Below, piece by piece: positions 8,389 to 19,273 of a stretch of 43,446 bases of DNA. The notes under the pieces are model-generated. The model searched no databases, was not told the DNA's origin, and saw only the letters and a program-made list of their open reading frames with translations. The stretch is from NCBI GenBank assembly GCA_029289265.1, contig JARFTX010000027.1:1-43446 (forward strand). Reading direction: 5' to 3'. Within the stretch, counting starts at the first letter, position 1; every line of letters starts with the position of its first letter. Source of the DNA: Gammaproteobacteria bacterium. GTDB taxonomy: Bacteria > Pseudomonadota > Gammaproteobacteria > Burkholderiales > Rhodocyclaceae. The position numbers were made by a program, and so were the translations under genes.

Positions 8389-8417
8389 ACTCTACGCAGA
8401 TTACGTTGTTTTGGCAA
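8389..8417 (-). promoter_or_regulatory. Promoter of the HigBA-like module
   Basis: On the leftward strand TTGCCA (8412-8417, 5 of 6 to the -35 consensus), a 17-bp spacer and TAGAGT (8389-8394, 4 of 6) sit in the 51-bp gap between the ATPase stop and the toxin start. The projected start site coincides with the toxin ATG at 8382. No clear antitoxin operator palindrome was identified beyond CATCGATG at the start codon. Confidence 0.5.
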
Positions 8418-8433
8418 GCCGAGCCGGACCCCG

Positions 8434-9924
8434 TCACCCGGGCTTTTGCGAGGCCGGCGTCGCACGCTCCAGCGACCAGTTGCGCAACTGCTTGATCTGC
8501 TCTTCCATCGTGCGCGCGAGCGGCACGATGCGCGAGGCGCTCCACATCACGTCGCGCTCGGTGAAGGGACGGCGTTCCTCCCAGGCGTGCACGACCGCGG
8601 CGCGGATGCCCTGCTCGATCTCTGCGCCGCTCCAGCCGCGTGTGAGCGTCGCCAGGGTCCGGAGGTTGAAGGCGGCGGGGTCGCCGCCGGCCGCGCGCAG
8701 GTGGATGTCGAGGATTGCACTGCGCTCCTCGTCGCTCGGCAGATCGAGGAAGAAGAGCTGGTCGAAGCGGCCCTTGCGGATCACCTCGGCGGGCAGTTTC
8801 TCGATGCGGTTGGCGGTGGCGACGACGAACACGCCGGCGGGCTTCTCCTGCATCCAGGTGAGGAAGCTCGAGAACACGTTGTCGTTGTTGCCGCCGCCGC
8901 GCGTGCCGACGTCGTAGCCGAAGCTGTTCTCCATCTCGTCGATCCACAGCACCAGCGGCGCGATCTGCTCGGCGACCCGCAGCGCGTGGTCGAAGGCGTA
9001 CTCGGGCGAACCGAAGGCGCCCGAGAGCACGAGGTTCATGTCGAGGCGCACCAGCGGCAGCCGCCAGGCCCCGGCGACGAGCTTCGCCGCCATGCTCTTG
9101 CCGCAGCCGCTCACGCCCATGAAGAGCACCCCCGAGGGCAGCGGCACGCCGGCCGCGGACGCTTCGCCGGTGAAGAAGGCACGGCGGGAGCGCACCCACT
9201 CCTTGAGGTTCTCCAGGCCGCCGACGTGGTCGATGTCGACGGTCGCCGGCACCAGCTTGAGACAGGCCTCGCGCATCAGCACGGCCGCCTTTTCGGCGCG
9301 GATTTCGGCGAGACACTCGTCCCGCGCGAAGCGCCCCTCGGCGGCGAAGCGACGCATCAGGCGGGCCGCCTCGGCAAGAGTCAGACCCTTCATCGCGGTG
9401 GCGCAGCGCGCGAACCAGTCCTCGCCGAAGGCTTGCGCCGGCGCGGCACGCGCCGCCTCGGCACGCAAGGCCGCGCCGAGTTCGTCCTCGCCCGGCGCGC
9501 CCAGGTCGACCAGGAACACCTCGCGTTCGAGCACCTCCGGCACGCGGATGCGCGGGCACGACAGGAACACCGCGCCCTCGCGCCCGTCGAGCGTCGCATG
9601 CAGATCGCGCAAGGCCCGCACCAGTCGCGGGTCGCCGTCTAGGAGCAAGGGCAGATCCTTCATCCACCAGAAGGCATCGCCGTCGGAGACGAGAATGTGG
9701 TTCAGCGCCTCGAACGGTTCGGTGATCGGCGCGACCACCTTACCGTTCACGCTCAAACCGCGCGTGCTGCTCCATTCGACCGGCGGGCGCCCCGCACCGA
9801 ATCGCTCCTCGGCGAGCGCCCCGAGCAGACGCCCGAGCCGGGCTTCCTCGTCGCAGCGCACATAGACGAGCGGAACACGCGCGGCGAGCGCCTGGCGAAG
9901 GCGCCTAAGGGCAGATTCACTCAT
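8434..9924 (-). CDS. AAA+ ATPase, Ycf46-like
   Basis: A 496-aa cytoplasmic ATPase. Residues 1-225 form a domain of the type found in Ycf46-like proteins (no catalytic motif seen). The AAA+ module occupies about 230-450, with Walker A GVSGCGKS (270-277), Walker B VLWIDE (325-330), sensor 1 VVATANR and the arginine-finger region RKGRFDQLF. Ycf46 was described in cyanobacteria and plastid genomes and linked there to inorganic-carbon use; its role in proteobacteria is unclear to me. GGGAG lies 5 nt before the ATG. It lies between two toxin-antitoxin modules on the same strand. Confidence 0.85.
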   Translation of the reverse strand: MSESALRRLRQALAARVPLVYVRCDEEARLGRLLGALAEERFGAGRPPVEWSSTRGLSVNGKVVAPITEPFEALNHILVSDGDAFWWMKDLPLLLDGDPRLVRALRDLHATLDGREGAVFLSCPRIRVPEVLEREVFLVDLGAPGEDELGAALRAEAARAAPAQAFGEDWFARCATAMKGLTLAEAARLMRRFAAEGRFARDECLAEIRAEKAAVLMREACLKLVPATVDIDHVGGLENLKEWVRSRRAFFTGEASAAGVPLPSGVLFMGVSGCGKSMAAKLVAGAWRLPLVRLDMNLVLSGAFGSPEYAFDHALRVAEQIAPLVLWIDEMENSFGYDVGTRGGGNNDNVFSSFLTWMQEKPAGVFVVATANRIEKLPAEVIRKGRFDQLFFLDLPSDEERSAILDIHLRAAGGDPAAFNLRTLATLTRGWSGAEIEQGIRAAVVHAWEERRPFTERDVMWSASRIVPLARTMEEQIKQLRNWSLERATPASQKPG

Positions 9925-10005
9925 GAAGACTCCCGCAGGCCACTCGGACCCCGTTGTGGTGCGCAGCGCAAACCCTGGCCGGGAAATGACAAACGTCGAG
10001 ACTCA

Positions 10006-10302
10006 CTACGATCTGCGCTTCCAGTGACGGGGATCGCGGCTGCCGTGCATGACCGCCAGGACCGTCACGGTCCGACCCGCGATGCGATAGAAGATGCCGA
10101 ACGGGAATCGCCCGATCAGCGCCCGGCGCAGGCCCCGATACACGGCCGGATACATAAGCGGATTGTCGACGAGTCGCTCCAGGGTCGCGGCGACCTCGTC
10201 AAGAAAGTCCTGGCCCAGCCCGGGACGCTGCCGCTGGTACCAGTCGGCCGCATCCTCGAGGTCCTGCTCCGCATCCTTGCGCAGCCGGACGTCGTCGCTC
10301 AC
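10006..10302 (-). CDS. ParE/RelE-family toxin
   Basis: A 98-aa toxin of the RelE/ParE superfamily. Family hallmarks are AEQDLEDAADWYQRQRPGLG, FLDEVAATLERLVDNPLMYP, and the C-terminal strand pattern RRALIGRFPFGIFYRI with VLAVMHGSRDPRHW, typical of ParE-like proteins that pair with the short addiction-module antitoxins. The GTG start overlaps the antitoxin stop by 4 bp. The target (gyrase or mRNA) cannot be told from sequence. Confidence 0.9.
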   Translation of the reverse strand: MSDDVRLRKDAEQDLEDAADWYQRQRPGLGQDFLDEVAATLERLVDNPLMYPAVYRGLRRALIGRFPFGIFYRIAGRTVTVLAVMHGSRDPRHWKRRS

Positions 10303-10508
10303 AGACGCCGACGCAGATCCGCGATCACCCGCGCGGCCGGGCGGCCGGGGTCACCGTCGATCTCGAAGGCGTCGAGACGACGATCGAGCTCGGCGCGCTG
10401 GGCGTCCGTGAGCGGTAGTACGGATTGCTCGGCAGCGATGCTGTCCCACAGATCCTCGACGAGGCGGATGCGCTGCTCGACGGGGAGATCCATTACCGAT
10501 GGCTTCAT
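10299..10508 (-). CDS. Addiction-module antitoxin (short, ParE-partner type)
   Basis: A 69-aa acidic protein, MKPSVMDLPVEQRIRLVEDL onward, with WDSIAA and the helix LTDAQRAELDRRLDAFEIDG; this is the addiction-module component family commonly found before ParE-like toxins. Antitoxin-first order with a 4-bp overlap supports the pair. AGGAGG lies 5 nt before the ATG. It has no recognisable DNA-binding domain. Confidence 0.88.
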   Translation of the reverse strand: MKPSVMDLPVEQRIRLVEDLWDSIAAEQSVLPLTDAQRAELDRRLDAFEIDGDPGRPAARVIADLRRRL

Positions 10509-10614
10509 GCCTGCCTCCTGTCATGGCGAAACGGTAACCCATTCGCGCACGGATAGGAACACGAACCCCGCGCCGCGGTGCGTGGGCCATGCAAACCGCG
10601 ACCCTCGCCAGGCC

Positions 10615-14346
<3,732 letters not shown>

Positions 14347-14427
14347 GGCGGTCACCTCGGGTAGCGCAGAATGCCTCGGACCCCGTCGGCGCCGCCAATG
14401 CAAACGGCGCCGCAAGGCCCTATGTCG

Positions 14428-14494
14428 GGTTTGCGAGCGCCGTTGTTCGATTGCCGAGCCTGGCCCCGCGGTGGGGTCGCAACGCTCCTCGGCA
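14428..14494 (-). ncRNA. S-adenosylhomocysteine (SAH) riboswitch aptamer in the metH leader
   Basis: The leftward strand matches the SAH riboswitch consensus as I know it. P1 pairs GCCGAG (14493-14488) with CTCGGC (14458-14453). P2 pairs CCCC (14476-14473) with GGGG (14467-14464) around ACCGC. The pseudoknot pairs GAGCG (14487-14483) with CGCTC (14439-14435). The conserved core GAGGAGCG, CCAGGCTCGG and AACGGCGCTC are all present. SAH riboswitches turn genes on when SAH is high and are known before ahcY, metH and metF in beta- and gammaproteobacteria. The aptamer starts at the predicted transcript start. A hairpin between it and the ATG (GGCGCCG...CGGCGCC, about 14387-14410) may form the expression platform. 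Confidence 0.92.
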
Positions 14495-14502
14495 AGGCCC
14501 GG

Positions 14503-14532
14503 ATTCTAACGGCCGAGGCGGCGCCTTGCCAA
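14503..14532 (-). promoter_or_regulatory. Sigma-70 promoter of metH
   Basis: TTGGCA (14527-14532, 5 of 6) and TAGAAT (14503-14508, 5 of 6) are 18 bp apart. Transcription would begin near 14496, exactly at the 5' edge of the SAH riboswitch. The -35 lies at the centre of a perfect inverted repeat, GGCGCCTT/AAGGCGCC (14520-14538). Confidence 0.75.
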
Positions 14533-14538
14533 GGCGCC
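14520..14538. repeat. 8-bp inverted repeat over the metH -35 element
   Basis: GGCGCCTT (14520-14527) and AAGGCGCC (14531-14538) form a perfect inverted repeat with a 3-bp centre. It overlaps the metH -35 and lies 11 bp past the stop of the upstream leftward gene. It could be an operator, or a hairpin ending the upstream message; there is no T-run. Confidence 0.6.
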
Positions 14539-14549
14539 CAGCGCTCGAC

Positions 14550-15158
14550 TCACCAGAAATGCGGCCAATGCCGCACCCGATGCGGCCACGGCCGCCACGG
14601 ATAGGGCCAACCCCATCGCGGCCCCCAGAAATAGGGATCGTAGGCCCACCAGCCGTGCCCCATGCCCATCAAGACACCGTCGCGAACATACTCGTAGCTG
14701 TAACTGGTGCGCACGACCTCGCCGTCCACGAAATGGACGTTGAAGCGTGTGGCCCGCACGCCCGGCCACTCGTTCGTGACATTCCAATCGTAGACTTCCT
14801 CGCCCGACAGCACGAAGCGCTGGATCGAGCGATGGGTGCCCAGCATCCGCAGCACTTCGTCAACACTCATCCCGACCCGCACGCGCGCGAGATTACTCTG
14901 TTCGAGCGCGTCGAACTGGTCGAGCACGCGGCCCGCGCTGTCTACCTGATACATCCAGGCCGTGTGCCCGTTGGGTTGCGTCGAATAGGCCAGGGTGCGC
15001 GTCCCATCGGCATTATCGAAGACCTGGGTCGGCGCGCCGCGACGCGACAAGACCTCTTCCTCGGTCAACAGCATCGGGGGTTTCCCGATGCCCGCGCAAC
15101 CCGCCAGAAAGACGAGCAACAAGCCCGGCACCAGCCTCGCGAACATCGCTCTCAACAT
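14550..15158 (-). CDS. BamE/SmpA-like outer-membrane lipoprotein with Trp-rich tail
   Basis: A 202-aa lipoprotein. The signal ends in the lipobox LAGC (residues about 18-21). The mature part has two BamE-like stretches: LLTEEEVLSRRGAPTQVF with DGTRTLAYST, and LARVRVGMSVDEVLRMLGTH with EEVYDWNV, resembling the SmpA/OmlA fold. The last 34 residues are extreme in composition: nine Trp plus many Pro, His and Tyr (GWWAYDPYFWGPRWGW and WPHRVRHWPHFW). Start ATG 15158 was chosen because it gives a proper signal peptide; ATG 15146 is an alternative. It is probably not the primary BamE; its role is unknown. Confidence 0.8.
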   Translation of the reverse strand: MLRAMFARLVPGLLLVFLAGCAGIGKPPMLLTEEEVLSRRGAPTQVFDNADGTRTLAYSTQPNGHTAWMYQVDSAGRVLDQFDALEQSNLARVRVGMSVDEVLRMLGTHRSIQRFVLSGEEVYDWNVTNEWPGVRATRFNVHFVDGEVVRTSYSYEYVRDGVLMGMGHGWWAYDPYFWGPRWGWPYPWRPWPHRVRHWPHFW

Positions 15159-15176
15159 CGTCCTGCTCCCGTCCTC

Positions 15177-15297
15177 GGGAAGACGCTGCACCCGGGGGCT
15201 GAAGCGGCCCAGCAGTTCCAGGTCGCATTGCCCGCGGACTCGGCACATTCGGCGGGCACCACTGCCTCAGCCACGCTTGCCCGAACGGCGTCTTCCC
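15177..15297. repeat. 10-bp inverted repeat upstream of the BamE-like gene
   Basis: GGGAAGACGC (15177-15186) is repeated inverted as GCGTCTTCCC (15288-15297), 101 bp apart, within the 179-bp gap between pdxH and the lipoprotein gene. It could close a leader structure; it may also be chance in GC-rich DNA. Confidence 0.3.
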
Positions 15298-15337
15298 CGC
15301 ACCCGTGACCCTGCCCGCGCCGACGACCCACCAACGA

Positions 15338-15982
15338 TCAGGGTGACAGGCGCATCCGCTTCCACGTGCCGTCGGGCTGCATCGCAAAAGCGATGCGGTC
15401 GTGCAGCCGCGACGGCCGCCCCTGCCAGAACTCCCAATAGTCGGGCCTGAGCCGATAACCGCCCCAGTGCGGCGGGCGCGGCGGCCGCAGCCCGAACTTC
15501 AGGCCGTATTCCGCGGCCCGGCCGACGATGACGGCGCGGCCCGGAATGACCTCGCTCTGGTGCGACGCCCAGGCCCCGATGCGATGGGTCAGCGGGCGGC
15601 TCGCGAAGTAGGCGTCGGACTCCTCCGCGCTCACCTTCTCGACCACGCCCTCGATGCGCACCACCCGCTCCAGCTCCTGCCAGTGGAACTGCAAGGCCGC
15701 GTGCGGGTTCGCCTCGAGCTCGCGCGCCTTGCGGCTGTTGTAGTTGGTGTACCAGACGATGCCGCGCGCATCGAAGCCCTTGATCAGCACCGGCCGGGTC
15801 GACGGGCGCCCATTGGGGCCGACCGTCGCGACCGTCATCGCGTTGGGCTCCGGCCCGCAGCGCTCCAGCGCTTCGGCGTACCACCGCGAAAACTGCGCGA
15901 TCGGCTCGTCGGCGACCTGCTGTTCGTCGAGGCCGATGTCGCCTTCGCGTGAATCGGCAACCGGGGTGCTCGTCACATCCAC
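15338..15982 (-). CDS. pdxH: Pyridoxamine/pyridoxine 5'-phosphate oxidase
   Basis: FMN enzyme that makes pyridoxal 5'-phosphate. At 214 aa it fits the family. Motifs are [68 protein letters not shown] and the C-terminal RLHDRIAF...WKRMRLSP, which is diagnostic. The start is a GTG at 15982 with little Shine-Dalgarno spacing, so it could be slightly off; no in-frame ATG lies just upstream. It is divergent from the rhodanese gene across 243 bp, where ATTTTA at 16073-16078 (TAAAAT on this strand) could be its -10. Confidence 0.95.
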   Translation of the reverse strand: MDVTSTPVADSREGDIGLDEQQVADEPIAQFSRWYAEALERCGPEPNAMTVATVGPNGRPSTRPVLIKGFDARGIVWYTNYNSRKARELEANPHAALQFHWQELERVVRIEGVVEKVSAEESDAYFASRPLTHRIGAWASHQSEVIPGRAVIVGRAAEYGLKFGLRPPRPPHWGGYRLRPDYWEFWQGRPSRLHDRIAFAMQPDGTWKRMRLSP

Positions 15983-16225
15983 TCTCCATGCAAGAAATCG
16001 GGGCGCCGCACCCGCGCCTCGCCGGCGGGGCCGGATCGGACGAGGCGCCGGCCGGACCGGGAAATATCGTCAATTTTACGCCGTGGCCGCCAGGCTCGTC
16101 CTTCATCGTCCAATTTGATGAGGCCGTGGAGGCATTCGTTCAACTGCCGGTATGATGGAATTTCCCGTCGAAACCGGCGCGCCCGCCATCAAGGGCCCCG
16201 TCCCGTCCAACCCAGGAGCGAACGC

Positions 16226-16618
16226 ATGAAGCACCTCACGCCTCGCGAAGCCCACGAGTTCCTGCAACAAAACCCCGACGCGTTGCTGATCGACGTACGC
16301 AGCGAGATCGAGTTCCTGTTCGTCGGCCACCCGGTCAACGCGATCCACGTGTCCTGGAACGACGGCCCCGACTGGGACATCAATCCGCATTTCGTCGGCG
16401 AGGTCAAGCGACTGGCCGGCCACGGCGGCGAGCGCCCCATCGTGCTGATCTGCCGCAGCGGCAATCGCTCGGTATCGGCCGGCGAAGCCCTGATCGAGGC
16501 CGGCTTTCACAAGGTCTACAACGTCCTGCACGGCTTCGAGGGCGACCTGGACGAGCACCACCACCGCAACGCCGTGAACGGCTGGCGTCACGAGGGCCTT
16601 CCCTGGGCGCAGTGCTGA
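16226..16618 (+). CDS. Rhodanese-like domain protein
   Basis: A single-domain, 130-aa sulfurtransferase-type protein, cytoplasmic. It opens MKHLTPREAHEFLQQNPDAL and has the rhodanese landmarks LIDVRSEIEF, HVSWNDGPDWDINPHF and the active-site loop VLICRSGNRSVSAGEAL, in which the Cys would carry persulfide. The ATG at 16226 was chosen over upstream codons because AGGAG lies 7 nt before it. TATGAT at 16151-16156 is a possible -10 without a recognisable -35. The sulfur acceptor is unknown. Confidence 0.92.
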   Translation: MKHLTPREAHEFLQQNPDALLIDVRSEIEFLFVGHPVNAIHVSWNDGPDWDINPHFVGEVKRLAGHGGERPIVLICRSGNRSVSAGEALIEAGFHKVYNVLHGFEGDLDEHHHRNAVNGWRHEGLPWAQC

Positions 16619-16685
16619 CGGGCGCGCAGTGCCCCGGCACGACCTCCCACTACGACGACGCGCCTGCCCTGTGACCGCTGGGGGT

Positions 16686-16699
16686 AGCCGCCGGCGGCT
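16686..16699. repeat. 14-bp perfect palindrome between convergent genes
   Basis: AGCCGCC/GGCGGCT forms a perfect palindrome with no spacer in the 171-bp gap between the rhodanese gene and comM, which converge. It may help end transcription on both strands, though no T-run follows. Confidence 0.35.
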
Positions 16700-16789
16700 C
16701 AACCCGCGGTGTCGGCCCACCGGCTTCGCGCAGTCACGGAACAACCCCGGCCGCGACCGCACATCGCGCCGTCCCTGCATTCCTTCGCC

Positions 16790-18292
16790 TCAGCACGGCG
16801 CCTCCAGCCCGCGTCGGTACTGGATCGCCTCGGCGACATGCGCCGCGCCGACGCGCTCGGCGCCGGCCAGATCGGCGATCGTCCGCGCGACCTTGAGGAT
16901 GCGGTGGTAGGCCCGCGCCGACAGGCCGAGCCGGCCGATGGCCTGCGCGATCAAGGCTTCGCCCTCGCGGTCGGGCCTGCACAAACGGTCCACCGCGCCC
17001 GGGCCGAGCCGGCTGTTCGCCCGGCCTTGACGTTCTTCCTGGATCGCAAAGGCGCGCTCGACGCGCTCGCGCACGCAGGCGCTCGACTCCCCGGCGGGCT
17101 GCGCCTGCATCTCCACAGGATCGAGCAGCGGCACCTCGATCACCAGATCCATGCGATCGAGCAGCGGACCGGACAGTTTGCCGCGATAGCGGCGCACCTG
17201 ATCGGGCGAGCAGCGGCAGCGTCCCCGGCGATCGCCGAGATGCCCGCAGGGGCACGGGTTCATCGCGGCGATGAGCTGGAACTGGGCCGGAAACTCCGCC
17301 CGCATGCGCGCCCGCGACACCGTGATGCGGCCGGTTTCGAGCGGCTCGCGCAGCGACTCCAGCACCCGCCGCTCGAATTCCGGGAGCTCGTCGAGAAAGA
17401 GCACCCCGTGGTGGGCCAGGCTGATCTCCCCCGGCCGGGGGTTGGCGCCACCGCCCACCAGGGCGGGTGCCGAGGCCGAGTGATGCGGCGCGCGAAAGGG
17501 CCTCCGGGCCCAGTGGCGGGCGTCGAAGCCGCCTTCCAGCGACTGCACGGCGGCACTCTCGATCGCCTCCGCTTCGTTCATCGGCGGCAGCAGCCCCGGC
17601 AGGCGCTGCGCCAGCATCGACTTGCCGGTGCCCGGAGGCCCGAACATCAGGAGGGGGTGACGGCCAGCCGCGGCGACTTCGAGCGCGCGACGCGCGAGCG
17701 CCTGCCCCTTGACGTCCGAGAGGTCGGGGGCGTCGGCCGGCGCGGACTGCGTTTCAGGCGCAGCACGCAGCTCCAGTGCGCCCTGGCCGCCCAGGTGCGC
17801 GCAAACGGCCAGTAGGCTGTCGGCGGGCAGCACGCGTGCGCCGCGGGCGAGCGCGGCCTCATCGGCGTTTTCGGCCGGAAGAATCAGCCCATGGCCCGTC
17901 CGTGCGGCCTCGAGCGCGACCGCCAGCGCGCCCCGCACCGGGCGGAGGCTCCCGTCGAGCGAGAGTTCGCCGACGAATTCGTGATCTGCGAGGGCAGGCG
18001 CGGGGATCTGACCGGACGCAGCGAGAATGCCCAGCGCGATGGGGAGATCGAAGCGCCCACCCTCCTTCGGCAGATCGGCGGGCGCCAGATTGACGGTGAT
18101 GCGGCGCTGCGGGAACTCGAAGCGCGAGGTCTGAAGCGCCGCGCGGACCCGGTCACGCGCTTCGCGGACTTCGGTGTCGGGAAGCCCCACCAGGTTGAAT
18201 GCGGGCAGGCCGTTGGCGAGGTGGACCTCGACCGTGACTGCGGGCGCCGCCAATCCGGCGAGCGCCCGGGTTCGTACTAGAGCAAGCGACAT
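16790..18292 (-). CDS. comM: ComM / YifB family Mg-chelatase-like AAA+ ATPase
   Basis: Hexameric branch-migration helicase that helps integrate transforming DNA in naturally competent bacteria; it is also common in non-competent ones. The 500 residues comprise an N-terminal Lon-substrate-like domain (VEVHLANGLPAFNLVGLPD, then ITVNLAPADLPKEGGRFDLP), Walker A GPPGTGKS (218-225), RPFRAPHHSASAPALVGGG, Walker B VLFLDELPEF and the Cys cluster NPCPCGHLGDRRGRCRCSPDQ, followed by LLDRMDLVIEVP. Start is ATG 18292, with GGAGG 5 nt upstream that lies inside a strong hairpin. ubiK lies 73 bp upstream on the same strand. Confidence 0.96.
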   Translation of the reverse strand: MSLALVRTRALAGLAAPAVTVEVHLANGLPAFNLVGLPDTEVREARDRVRAALQTSRFEFPQRRITVNLAPADLPKEGGRFDLPIALGILAASGQIPAPALADHEFVGELSLDGSLRPVRGALAVALEAARTGHGLILPAENADEAALARGARVLPADSLLAVCAHLGGQGALELRAAPETQSAPADAPDLSDVKGQALARRALEVAAAGRHPLLMFGPPGTGKSMLAQRLPGLLPPMNEAEAIESAAVQSLEGGFDARHWARRPFRAPHHSASAPALVGGGANPRPGEISLAHHGVLFLDELPEFERRVLESLREPLETGRITVSRARMRAEFPAQFQLIAAMNPCPCGHLGDRRGRCRCSPDQVRRYRGKLSGPLLDRMDLVIEVPLLDPVEMQAQPAGESSACVRERVERAFAIQEERQGRANSRLGPGAVDRLCRPDREGEALIAQAIGRLGLSARAYHRILKVARTIADLAGAERVGAAHVAEAIQYRRGLEAPC

Positions 18293-18296
18293 CGAT

Positions 18297-18318
18297 GCCT
18301 CCGGAATATTCCGGAGGC
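18297..18318 (-). promoter_or_regulatory. 22-bp perfect palindrome burying the comM Shine-Dalgarno
   Basis: GCCTCCGGAAT/ATTCCGGAGGC is a perfect 22-bp palindrome ending 4 nt before the comM ATG. In the mRNA it would form a stem of about 9 bp with an AUAU loop, pairing the ribosome site GGAGG with CCUCC. This could limit translation until opened. It could instead be a DNA operator. Confidence 0.6.
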
Positions 18319-18365
18319 AAGTTTAGCGCGTCTGGCCGGACCCGGCTCGCCGCGCGGCCACCAAT

Positions 18366-18629
18366 TCAGTCGGCATCCTCGTCCGACCGACTGCGGGCAA
18401 GTTCGGCTTCCAGCACGGCGACGCGCTCCTCGAGTTCGAAGAGCTTCTGGCGGACATGCGCCAGCACCTCGCGCTGCACGTCGAATTCCTCGCGGGTGAC
18501 CAGATCGAGCTTGCCGAAGGCGCTACCCAGAAGCGCCTTGACGTTCTTCTCGATGTCCTTGGCAGGGCTGTTGGCGGCGAGCTCGGAGAGCTTGGCGCCG
18601 ATCTCGTCAAGTATGCGCGGGCCGGTCAT
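18366..18629 (-). CDS. ubiK: Ubiquinone biosynthesis accessory factor UbiK (BMFP family)
   Basis: An 87-aa coiled-coil accessory protein that, with UbiJ, supports aerobic ubiquinone synthesis in Enterobacteria. It opens MTGPRILDEIGAKLSELAAN and continues KDIEKNVKALLGSAFGKLDL, VTREEFDVQREVLAHVRQKL and a leucine-zipper-like end (ELEERVAVLEAELARS), the standard UbiK/YqiC layout. Start is ATG 18629, preceded by AGAGGT. It is divergent from glnK across 292 bp. Confidence 0.93.
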   Translation of the reverse strand: MTGPRILDEIGAKLSELAANSPAKDIEKNVKALLGSAFGKLDLVTREEFDVQREVLAHVRQKLFELEERVAVLEAELARSRSDEDAD

Positions 18630-18666
18630 GGCAGAACCTCTCGTTAGTCTCGGGGTGGATGGCTGA

Positions 18667-19260
<594 letters not shown>

Positions 19261-19273
19261 AGGGGAAACTCTC

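Noticed and set aside
7733-10508. Restriction-modification or phage-defence island
   Set aside because: No nuclease, methyltransferase or known defence effector is present, only two ordinary toxin-antitoxin pairs and a Ycf46-like ATPase.
14347-14415. Longer metH start
   Set aside because: The extension is Arg-rich, not conserved in MetH, and would translate through the leader between riboswitch and start.
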